19,154 nucleotides of DNA. Source: CAVVXX01 sp052389895. Lineage in GTDB: Bacteria > Pseudomonadota > Alphaproteobacteria > Micropepsales > Micropepsaceae. Below the pieces are notes generated by a model that was not told where the DNA came from, did no database searches, and worked only from the letters and a program-made list of their open reading frames with translations. Made by a program: the position numbers and the translations under genes. The stretch covers positions 1 to 19,154 of the forward strand of contig JBQTHM010000012.1 of the NCBI GenBank assembly GCA_052389895.1, given 5' to 3'. Positions 1 through 6,810 of this stretch are shown here, one piece after another. Every line of letters begins with the position of its first letter. Position 1 is the first letter of the stretch.

Positions 1-1752
1 GATCTGAACACGCTGGGGCCGAAGCTCAAGGACGATCCGGGTGCTTTTGGCTCGTTCCTGGAGAAGCAGGCTAAGGCGCATCTGCTTCCCTATATCGCCA
101 TCATTGACTCGAAGGGCACGGTGCTGATCAGCACGAAGCAGCACTGGGTGCCGGAGCTTGGCGAAGTTACGCCCGCCGATATCGCACAGGCAAATCAGAA
201 CAAGGTTGTGTTGCTCACGGAAGCCAATGACCGATTTGTGTCCGCCCTCGTACGACTCGAAGCGTTCGTGGATGCCTATCTGCTCGTTTCGCGGAACGTG
301 GATCCGAAAGTCCTAGAGTATCAGGAAAATACGAACGCAGCCGTAGAGGAATACAACCGCCTAAACCAGAACCGTTCCGACATCCAAATTAATTTTGTCG
401 TGCTCTACGTTGTGATCGCGCTGCTGATTCTTCTGGCCGCTGTGTGGCTCGGCCTGTGGGCCGCGAACAGGCTGGTGACGCCGATAGGGCGTCTGGTCGG
501 CGCGGCCGAGCGCGTTACCGAGGGCGATCTCAGCGCTCGCGTGGCTACAGGCCGCAGCGAGGATGAGCTGGGGCAACTAGGCCACGCATTCAACCGCATG
601 ACGGCGCAACTGGAAAGCCAGCGCAATGCGCTGGTAGACGCGAACCGGCAGTTGGATGCCCGCCGCCGCTTCACCGAGGCTATGTTGGCTGGGGTCAGCG
701 CCGGCGTGGTCGGCCTTGACGGCGATGGGCGTGTCACTCTTATCAATCGCACTGCGGCGCGCCTCCTCAACTTGGCACCGGAGGAGTCCGAAGGGCGCCA
801 TTATTCCGAGTGTATCCCTGAACTTGCGGCACTGATTCGCCGAGCCATGCGCGAAGGTCAGCCCCGCACGGCGGGCCAAGTGGACGTAAAACGCGACGGC
901 CAACTGCGCCACCTGAACGTGCAGGTCTCGAGTGAGGCAGGCGAAAGACAGCACGGCTTCGTCGTTACCTTCGATGACATCAGCAACTTGGTTTCGGCCC
1001 AGCGCACGGCCGCATGGGCCGACGTGGCCCGGCGCATCGCCCACGAGATCAAGAACCCGCTGACGCCCATCCAGCTTTCCGCGGAACGCCTCAAACGCAA
1101 ATACGCCGAGGAAGTGGCAAGCGACCCCGAAGTTTTCAAACAGTGCACTGACACCATTATCCGGCAGGTGCATGACATCGGGCGCATGGTGGACGAGTTC
1201 TCGTCTTTCGCGCGCATGCCGGCGCCGGTCATCCACACGGAAGCGGCTCAGGAGCTGGTACGCCAAGCGGTATTCTTGCAGCGCGTGGCCAGCCCGCAAA
1301 CGTCGTTCGAGGTAAATGCGCCCAAGGATACGATCCATTTCGAATGTGACGGACGGTTGGTGTCGCAGGCGCTTACCAATGTTTTAAAAAATGCCGTTGA
1401 AGCCATTGCCGCGCGACAAGAAATAGGCGACGACGCGCCAGGGCGTATCGGAGTCGCCGTGGCCGCCACTCCGGATCGTGTCGTCATCGCAGTGCGCGAC
1501 AACGGCGTGGGACTTCCTAGGGAGCATCGCCATCGCCTGACCGAGCCCTATGTGACCACGCGCGCGAAGGGCACGGGGCTCGGGCTCGCGATCGTGCGGA
1601 AGATTTTGGAGGATCACGGCGGAGAACTCACGCTTGAGGATTCGCCGGATAGTGCGCCGGGCGCCGTCGTGCGCATGGCGTTCCCATTGCGTCAACGCGT
1701 GAAGAAACAGGGGTTGGGTCATGAGGCAGAACGGGTCGCAGGTGGCATGTGA
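1..1752 (+). CDS. ntrY: NtrY nitrogen-regulation sensor histidine kinase (5' end outside window)
   Basis: This is the sensor kinase of the NtrY-NtrX two-component pair, an inner-membrane protein that autophosphorylates on histidine and passes phosphate to NtrX. The frame is open from base 1, so the start lies upstream. About 583 residues are visible, and a GTG at 121 is internal. In order I see the end of a periplasmic sensor region, one membrane helix (about 394-465), a HAMP linker, a PAS domain (about 660-1000), a HisKA H-box with RIAHEIKNPLTP (phospho-acceptor His at 1042-1044), an N-box (LTNVLKNAVEA, about 1369-1400), a G1 box (DNGVG) and a G2 box (GTGLGL). Full NtrY proteins have about 750 residues, so roughly the first 170 and the first helices are missing. 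The gene ends inside the start region of ntrX, which implies coupled translation. Family assignment is firm; the signal sensed cannot be told from sequence. Confidence 0.97.
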   Translation, partial: DLNTLGPKLKDDPGAFGSFLEKQAKAHLLPYIAIIDSKGTVLISTKQHWVPELGEVTPADIAQANQNKVVLLTEANDRFVSALVRLEAFVDAYLLVSRNVDPKVLEYQENTNAAVEEYNRLNQNRSDIQINFVVLYVVIALLILLAAVWLGLWAANRLVTPIGRLVGAAERVTEGDLSARVATGRSEDELGQLGHAFNRMTAQLESQRNALVDANRQLDARRRFTEAMLAGVSAGVVGLDGDGRVTLINRTAARLLNLAPEESEGRHYSECIPELAALIRRAMREGQPRTAGQVDVKRDGQLRHLNVQVSSEAGERQHGFVVTFDDISNLVSAQRTAAWADVARRIAHEIKNPLTPIQLSAERLKRKYAEEVASDPEVFKQCTDTIIRQVHDIGRMVDEFSSFARMPAPVIHTEAAQELVRQAVFLQRVASPQTSFEVNAPKDTIHFECDGRLVSQALTNVLKNAVEAIAARQEIGDDAPGRIGVAVAATPDRVVIAVRDNGVGLPREHRHRLTEPYVTTRAKGTGLGLAIVRKILEDHGGELTLEDSPDSAPGAVVRMAFPLRQRVKKQGLGHEAERVAGGM

Positions 1753-3136
1753 AATTCTCGTCGTGGACGACGAGCAGGACATCCGTGAACTGATGGCGGG
1801 AATCCTCGCGGACGAGGGCTATCAGACACGCGCGGCATCCGATTCGGAGAGTGCACTGACCGCGGTCGCCCAACGTCGGCCGCACCTCGTCGTCCTCGAT
1901 GTTTGGCTGCAAGGAAGCAAAATCGACGGCATTCAGGTGCTTGACGTCCTGAAGCGCGATTACGCCGAACTTCCCGTGGTCATTATCAGCGGCCACGGCA
2001 CTATCGAAACAGCCGTCGCAGCAATAAAAAAAGGCGCCTATGACTTCATCGAAAAACCCTTCAAGGCCGACCGCCTCGTTCATGTCGTGAGCCGTGCGCT
2101 CGAGGCCGCGCGCCTCAAGCGAGAAGTACAGGAACTCAAGCTGAAAGCAGGCGATGAAACAGAGCTTGTCGGGGCATCCTCCGCGATTTCTCAACTTCGC
2201 CAACTGGTTGAAAAGGTCGCGCCCACGGGCAGCCGCGTTCTCATCTCCGGACCGCCTGGTTCGGGAAAAGAAGTGACGGCACGGCTCATTCATGCGCGCT
2301 CGCGCCGCGCCAATAATGCCTTCGTCGCGATCAACTGCGCCATGATGGCGCCCGCGCGTATCGAAGCTGAACTGTTCGGCACCGAAGGGGGCGAGGGCCC
2401 ACGCAAGACGGGGCTGCTTGAGCTGGCGCATACGGGCACCCTATTTCTCGACGAAGTGGCGGATATGCCGCTCGAAACTCAGGGCAAAATTCTTCGCGTA
2501 CTCATTGACCAGACGTTCCAGCGCATCGGAGGCACAACACGCGTGCAGGTTGACGTGCGCGTGATTTCTTCGACGACGAAGGATCTGCGCGCCGAGATCG
2601 AGGCGGGGCGCTTCCGGGAAGACCTCTATCACCGCCTGAACGTTGTACCCGTGCGCGTGCCCTCGCTCGCCGAGAGGCGCGAGGACATTCCTCTGCTGAT
2701 CCATCATTTTATGAAGCGTCTGTCGGCGGCGTCGGGTTTGCCAATGCGCGATGTAGGCGACGACGCCATGGCCGTGCTGCAAGCCTTTACCTGGCCCGGA
2801 AATGTGCGCCAACTGCGCAACGTGGTGGAACGGCTGCTGATCCTCGCGATGGACGACGCGCGCGAGGCTATTTCGGCAGACCTTCTGCCGGCGGATTTCA
2901 CGCAGATGGCGTCGCCTTGGGCGAACGGCGCAAAAAGCGATCTTATCATTTCGCTTCCCTTGCGCGAGGCACGTGAAATTTTCGAGCGCGAATATCTGCT
3001 CGCCCAGATCAATCGCTTTGGCGGTAATATTTCTCGTACGGCCGCCTTTATCGGAATGGAACGTTCGGCGTTGCATCGCAAGTTGAAATCCCTGGGCGTG
3101 TCGCCGGGGAGGGCCGAGGTGGGCTTTAACGCGTGA
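1742..3136 (+). CDS. ntrX: NtrX response regulator, AAA+/Fis-type
   Basis: Cytoplasmic DNA-binding partner of NtrY. It has an N-terminal receiver domain with the VDD acidic pair and the phospho-acceptor Asp (codon 1898-1900), a central AAA+ domain (Walker A GPPGSGKE at 2249-2272, Walker B LFLDE) and a C-terminal Fis-type helix-turn-helix (about 2990-3110, with NISRTAAFIGMERSALHRKL). I chose GTG 1742 because it gives MACEILVVDD and puts the Asp at residue 53, as in other alphaproteobacterial NtrX proteins. An ATG at 1721, with AGGGG just upstream, would add seven residues and lengthen the overlap with ntrY. Where sigma-54 activators carry the GAFTGA loop, this protein has GTEGGEGPRKTG, so it probably does not use the usual sigma-54 contact. 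The stop codon overlaps a possible GTG start of the next gene (3133). Confidence 0.96.
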   Translation: MACEILVVDDEQDIRELMAGILADEGYQTRAASDSESALTAVAQRRPHLVVLDVWLQGSKIDGIQVLDVLKRDYAELPVVIISGHGTIETAVAAIKKGAYDFIEKPFKADRLVHVVSRALEAARLKREVQELKLKAGDETELVGASSAISQLRQLVEKVAPTGSRVLISGPPGSGKEVTARLIHARSRRANNAFVAINCAMMAPARIEAELFGTEGGEGPRKTGLLELAHTGTLFLDEVADMPLETQGKILRVLIDQTFQRIGGTTRVQVDVRVISSTTKDLRAEIEAGRFREDLYHRLNVVPVRVPSLAERREDIPLLIHHFMKRLSAASGLPMRDVGDDAMAVLQAFTWPGNVRQLRNVVERLLILAMDDAREAISADLLPADFTQMASPWANGAKSDLIISLPLREAREIFEREYLLAQINRFGGNISRTAAFIGMERSALHRKLKSLGVSPGRAEVGFNA

Positions 3137-3153
3137 GACCGCACGCGCGGCGA

Positions 3154-4023
3154 ATGCCGCCAGGGCGCATTGCATATGTCGACAGGCGATACGCCGCGCA
3201 TGGCGAAGCTGGCGTCCATATTGAAGACCGTGGCCTGCAATTCGCCGATAGCGTGTATGAGATTTGCGCCGTTGTGCACGGAAGATTCCTCGATGAAGAC
3301 AAACACCTCGCACGCCTAAAGCGCAGTCTTGCGGAGATCGGCATGGAGTTGCCCATGTCGCTCAATGCGCTAAAAATCGTCATGCAAGAAACGGTGCGCC
3401 GCAATCGCGTGCGCGACGGCACGCTCTATTTACAGATCACGCGCGGTGCATGTCGCCGCGATCATTCCATTCCGGAAAGGGCGCAACCTACCCTCATTGT
3501 TGCCTGCCGCCCAATGGAGCTTTCCGCGTCGGCCGGCCGGCGCGCCGAAGGCGTCGCCGTCATCAGCCTGCCGGACACCCGGTGGGCACGCTGCGACATT
3601 AAATCGACGGGGCTGCTTCCCAATGTGCTCGCTAAGAGCAAAGCGCGGCGAAAGGGAGCATACGAGGCCTGGTTCGTGGATCGCGAAGGATTTGTGACGG
3701 AAGGGGCCTCGACGAACGCCTGGATCGTCACAGGAGCGAGAAAAGTTGTCACCCGCCAGCTTGGACCGGCGATTTTGCCCGGCGTCACGCGTGCGACTGC
3801 AATTCACGCACTCGCCGAAGCACAATTAACCGTAGATGAGCGTCCTTTCCGGCTCGAGGAGGCATACGCTGCGAGCGAAGCGTTTATCACCGCGGCAACG
3901 GCGGGGGTTCTTCCCGTGGTGCGCATTGACGGTCGCGTGATCGGTGACGGAAAGCCCGGACCGGTTTCAGCGCGCGTGTACACACTTTACCGCACGGCGG
4001 CAGAACGCGAAGCCGGCCTGTAA
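3154..4023 (+). CDS. dat: D-amino-acid transaminase-like class IV PLP aminotransferase
   Basis: Fold-type IV PLP-dependent aminotransferase, 289 residues from ATG 3154, close to the roughly 287 usual for D-amino-acid aminotransferase. Members interconvert D-amino acids and 2-oxo acids, for example to supply D-glutamate or D-alanine for the cell wall. The family signature is clear: IEDRGLQFADSVYE near the N terminus, CDIKSTGLLPNVLAK with the PLP lysine (codon 3601-3603), and VTEGASTNAWIV. A GTG at 3133, overlapping the ntrX stop and preceded by GAGGTG, would add seven residues; I prefer ATG 3154 because MPPGRIAYVDRRY matches the usual N terminus. The position right after ntrX is typical of alphaproteobacteria, though trkA often lies between them. 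Branched-chain aminotransferase or aminodeoxychorismate lyase are related alternatives, less likely given this motif set and neighbourhood. Confidence 0.92.
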   Translation: MPPGRIAYVDRRYAAHGEAGVHIEDRGLQFADSVYEICAVVHGRFLDEDKHLARLKRSLAEIGMELPMSLNALKIVMQETVRRNRVRDGTLYLQITRGACRRDHSIPERAQPTLIVACRPMELSASAGRRAEGVAVISLPDTRWARCDIKSTGLLPNVLAKSKARRKGAYEAWFVDREGFVTEGASTNAWIVTGARKVVTRQLGPAILPGVTRATAIHALAEAQLTVDERPFRLEEAYAASEAFITAATAGVLPVVRIDGRVIGDGKPGPVSARVYTLYRTAAEREAGL

Positions 4024-4121
4024 CCTATTCATTCTTTTTTCGTCGCGTAAACGGTTTGCGGCCTATATGGTCACACTGGCCGCCGGAAAGGCACCTGCGT
4101 AACAACAAATGGGGTCCACCC

Positions 4122-4376
4122 ATGACGGAAAAACAGCAGAACCTGCAGGACACGTTTCTCAACGCAGTTCGCAGAAGCAAGACGCCCGTCACCATTTATC
4201 TCGTGAACGGCGTCAAGCTGCAGGGTAACATTACGTGGTTCGACAATTTCTGCGTACTTCTGCGCCGCGAGGGACAGGCGCAGCTCGTCTATAAGCATGC
4301 CATTTCGACTGTGATGCCGATGGGGCCGGTGCAACTGCAAGAACAGGAATTGGCCGTGGCAACGGAGGCTGCCTGA
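4122..4376 (+). CDS. hfq: RNA chaperone Hfq
   Basis: Sm-like hexameric RNA chaperone that helps small RNAs pair with target mRNAs. It has 84 residues from ATG 4122, the normal size for alphaproteobacteria. The N-terminal QNLQDTFLN carries the conserved proximal-face Gln9. Sm1 runs through VTIYLVNGVKLQGNITWFDN (Phe43), and Sm2 contains the YKHAIS motif (Tyr57, Lys58, His59) followed by TVMP. A longer reading from TTG 4056 is possible in frame but adds 22 unconserved residues, so it is rejected. The 98-base gap after dat (4024-4121) is AT-rich at first and holds a weak -10-like TATATG at 4064-4069, so hfq may have its own promoter as well as read-through; I saw no convincing -35. GGGG at 4111-4114 may be the ribosome binding site. 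hflX starts 13 bases downstream. Confidence 0.98.
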   Translation: MTEKQQNLQDTFLNAVRRSKTPVTIYLVNGVKLQGNITWFDNFCVLLRREGQAQLVYKHAISTVMPMGPVQLQEQELAVATEAA

Positions 4377-4389
4377 CGCCAGTGCCGCC

Positions 4390-5724
4390 ATGACGCGCGG
4401 AACTTGGAACCAGGGATCGCGGCTCGCGCTCGTCCTGCATGTAGAGCCGAAATCTCGCCGTGCAGGCGGACGTAGCCCGCAAGACAGGCTCGCCGAAGCC
4501 GTGAGTCTCACTGCGGCAATCGGGTTGACCGTCGTCGAAACTTTGATCGTGCCATTGGCGAAGCCGACGCCCGCAACCCTCATCGGTGCGGGCAACGTGG
4601 ATAGGGTCAAGACGATCAGTGCGGCGCTTGAGCCGGAACTCGTCATTGTCAACGCGAGCTTGAGTCCGGTGCAGCAGCGCAACTTGGAGCGCGCATGGAC
4701 AGCAAAGGTTCTCGATCGCACGGCGTTGATCCTGGAAATCTTTGGTGAACGCGCGCGCACGCGGGAAGGGCGCCTTCAGGTAGAACTGGCGCACCTGACC
4801 TACCAGCGTTCTCGCCTGGTGCGAAGTTGGACGCACCTGGAACGCCAGCGTGGCGGTTTCGGGTTTCTGGGCGGCCCCGGCGAGACACAGATCGAAACCG
4901 ACCGCCGTCTGATTGGCGAACGCATCGCGAAGATCCGCAGGGAGCTCGAGGCGGTTAAGCGCACGCGCGGCCTGCACCGAAAGGCGCGAAAGCGCGTGCC
5001 GTATCCTGTTGTGGCGCTGGTGGGGTACACTAATGCCGGCAAGTCTACGTTATTCAACGCGTTGACGAAGGCGGATGTCTTCGCGCGAGATATTTTGTTT
5101 ACGACGCTCGATCCCACGATGCGGGGCCTCAGTTTGCCCGGCGGACGCAAGGTAATCTTGTCCGACACGGTTGGCTTCATCGCCGAGCTGCCAACACAAC
5201 TGGTCGCCGCCTTCCGCGCTACGCTCGAGGAGGTACTCGAAGCCGACGTCATTCTGCATGTGCGTGATATCGCCCACGCCGAGAGCGAAGCGCAGAAGTA
5301 CGACGTCCTCAAAGTGCTGGACGAGCTCGGCATCGGCGACCGTGCGGTGATGGAGCTGCTCAACAAGATCGATCTTCTTCCTTCGGATTCGAGGAAAGGC
5401 CTGCTTGCGCGCAATTTGGCGCGCCCCGATGGGCCCATCGGAGTATCCGCGCTGACGGGCGAGGGGCTTGAGGCGCTGAAGCTGATGATCGAACGCCTGC
5501 TGGGCAGCGAGGAGCGCGCGTTCCGCCTCACCCTGGCCAACACGGATGGCGCGGGGCTCGCCTGGGCCTATGCGCACGGGCGCGTGCGCAAGCGCTGCGA
5601 CTTGCAGCAGACAGTGGAACTTAGCGTCGAAGGGAACCAGGACACCCTCGATCGATTTTCTGCCCGGTTCCCAGGCGCGATCTTGGCTGAGGAGCGCCCG
5701 GGGCGGCGCGCTGTGCGCAAGTAG
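4390..5724 (+). CDS. hflX: GTPase HflX
   Basis: TRAFAC-class, ribosome-associated GTPase of 444 residues. In other bacteria HflX binds the 50S subunit and splits stalled ribosomes under stress. The N-terminal HflX domain includes PTPATLIGAGNVDRV and the glycine-rich linker GGFGFLGGPGETQIETDRR. The GTPase domain shows G1 GYTNAGKST (5023-5049), G3 DTVGF (5164-5178), G4 NKID and G5 SALTGEG, followed by a C-terminal tail. ATG 4390 is the first suitable start after hfq and gives a normal length. The hfq-hflX pair is widely conserved and probably co-transcribed. The gene ends immediately against the stop codon of the convergent mazG, leaving no room for an intergenic terminator. Confidence 0.97.
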   Translation: MTRGTWNQGSRLALVLHVEPKSRRAGGRSPQDRLAEAVSLTAAIGLTVVETLIVPLAKPTPATLIGAGNVDRVKTISAALEPELVIVNASLSPVQQRNLERAWTAKVLDRTALILEIFGERARTREGRLQVELAHLTYQRSRLVRSWTHLERQRGGFGFLGGPGETQIETDRRLIGERIAKIRRELEAVKRTRGLHRKARKRVPYPVVALVGYTNAGKSTLFNALTKADVFARDILFTTLDPTMRGLSLPGGRKVILSDTVGFIAELPTQLVAAFRATLEEVLEADVILHVRDIAHAESEAQKYDVLKVLDELGIGDRAVMELLNKIDLLPSDSRKGLLARNLARPDGPIGVSALTGEGLEALKLMIERLLGSEERAFRLTLANTDGAGLAWAYAHGRVRKRCDLQQTVELSVEGNQDTLDRFSARFPGAILAEERPGRRAVRK

Positions 5725-6519
5725 TCAGCGGCGTTCGGCTTCCTTGGCCTGCTCCCAGAGAGTTTCCATTTCAGCCAGCGTCGCACCTTCCAGGGTGTGG
5801 CCCCGCGCATGAAGACCGTCTTCGATCGCCTTGAACCGGCGCACGAATTTCGCGTTTGCCGCCCGTAAACATCCTTCGGGGTCCAGCCGCAAATGGCGCG
5901 CAAGGTTGGCCAGCGCAAAGAGCAGGTCGCCGAATTCCTCCGCCAACTTTTCTTTGCTGCCCTTTGCTGCCGCGTCGGCGAGCTCGCGGGACTCTGCCGC
6001 AATTTTCTCGGTCACATTTGACGCGCTGGGCCAATCGAAGCCGACTTCGGCCGCGCGCTCCTGAAGCTTTACAGAGCGGCTAAGGGCGGGAAGGGCGTGC
6101 GCCACGGCGTCGAGATGCCCCCCCTTGCCGTGCTTTTCCGCGCGCTCGCGCCGTTTGATTTCGTCCCACGCTTCGCTGACGTCGCCGGCGCTCGCGGCTT
6201 TAGCGTCGCCAAACACGTGGGGATGGCGCCGGATCATTTTCTCTTTGAGCGCGTGCGCTACGTCGGCGAAGCCAAAAAAGCCTTTCTCGCTGGCCATCTG
6301 GGCGTGGAAAATCACCTGCAAGAGCAGGTCGCCCAACTCGTCCTTCAGCCCGGCGTAATCGCCGGCCTCGATCGCGGCCGACACTTCATAGGCTTCCTCG
6401 ATGGTGTAGGGCGCGATACTCGAAAAATCCTGCTCGCGATCCCATGGGCAGCCACCTTTGGGATCGCGTAGGCGGCGCATGAGATCGAGGAGGCGAGCGA
6501 TATCGTCTGTGGCGGACAT
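5725..6519 (-). CDS. mazG: Nucleoside triphosphate pyrophosphohydrolase MazG
   Basis: House-cleaning enzyme that hydrolyses (d)NTPs to the monophosphate and pyrophosphate, and in some bacteria lowers ppGpp. It has 264 residues from ATG 6519, the usual two-domain size. The first MazG domain begins at LLDLMRRLRDPKGGCPWD and has the metal-binding EExxE/ExxD pattern (TIEEAYEV, then KDELGDLLLQ). The second repeats it (IAAESRELADAA, then AEEFGDLLFAL). A TTG at 6543 would add eight residues without family support. The gene is convergent with hflX and abuts it exactly. Its leader contains a nested set of inverted repeats at 6532-6606, listed separately. No strong ribosome binding site is visible before ATG 6519. 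Confidence 0.96.
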   Translation of the reverse strand: MSATDDIARLLDLMRRLRDPKGGCPWDREQDFSSIAPYTIEEAYEVSAAIEAGDYAGLKDELGDLLLQVIFHAQMASEKGFFGFADVAHALKEKMIRRHPHVFGDAKAASAGDVSEAWDEIKRRERAEKHGKGGHLDAVAHALPALSRSVKLQERAAEVGFDWPSASNVTEKIAAESRELADAAAKGSKEKLAEEFGDLLFALANLARHLRLDPEGCLRAANAKFVRRFKAIEDGLHARGHTLEGATLAEMETLWEQAKEAERR

Positions 6520-6531
6520 GCAGCAGTAAAT

Positions 6532-6606
6532 GCCAGGTGGCAATTAGCGAATAGAGCAAATTGCTCACATCCGCTACCCGATATCGGCGTTGGGAGTCCA
6601 CCTGGC
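6532..6606 (-). promoter_or_regulatory. Nested inverted repeats in the mazG leader
   Basis: A 9-base inverted repeat, GCCAGGTGG (6532-6540) and CCACCTGGC (6598-6606), encloses a second inverted repeat, GAGCAA (6554-6559) and TTGCTC (6561-6566), and a 10-base palindrome, CCGATATCGG (6578-6587). On the minus strand this is the leader of mazG and ends 12 bases before its ATG. It could be an RNA structure controlling mazG or a set of protein binding sites. I do not recognise it as a known riboswitch. The repeats are seen directly; any function is inference. Confidence 0.4.
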
Positions 6607-6810
6607 GCAGTCTTGCGGCGCGGCGGCTTCTCGCAGTCGAATTCCCGCCGGACGCGCATCCGAACACCCGGCAAGGCAAACCCGATGCCTTGGGCAGCTT
6701 GGCCAACGAAAGGGGTCGTAGGCGGCGCCTGATCGCCCATCGACCGCGTATAAGTAATATTATGGGAAATACTAAAACTCGGCACGAGCTCGCTTCGGCC
6801 TAAGCCCGGC
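6607..6810. other. Non-coding stretch between the mazG leader and the TonB receptor
   Basis: With the mazG leader this makes a gap of about 290 bases between two minus-strand genes. Open frames crossing it overlap mazG or have no recognisable protein character. The part at about 6748-6780 is markedly AT-rich. It includes a very short dyad, CTCG (6778-6781) and CGAG (6785-6788), which on the minus strand is followed by TTTTAG. This could be a weak terminator for the receptor gene, but the stem is too short to call. I see nothing else in it. Confidence 0.4.

Noticed and set aside
4056..4121. Longer start for hfq from TTG
   Set aside because: It adds 22 residues not seen in Hfq; ATG 4122 gives the conserved N terminus.
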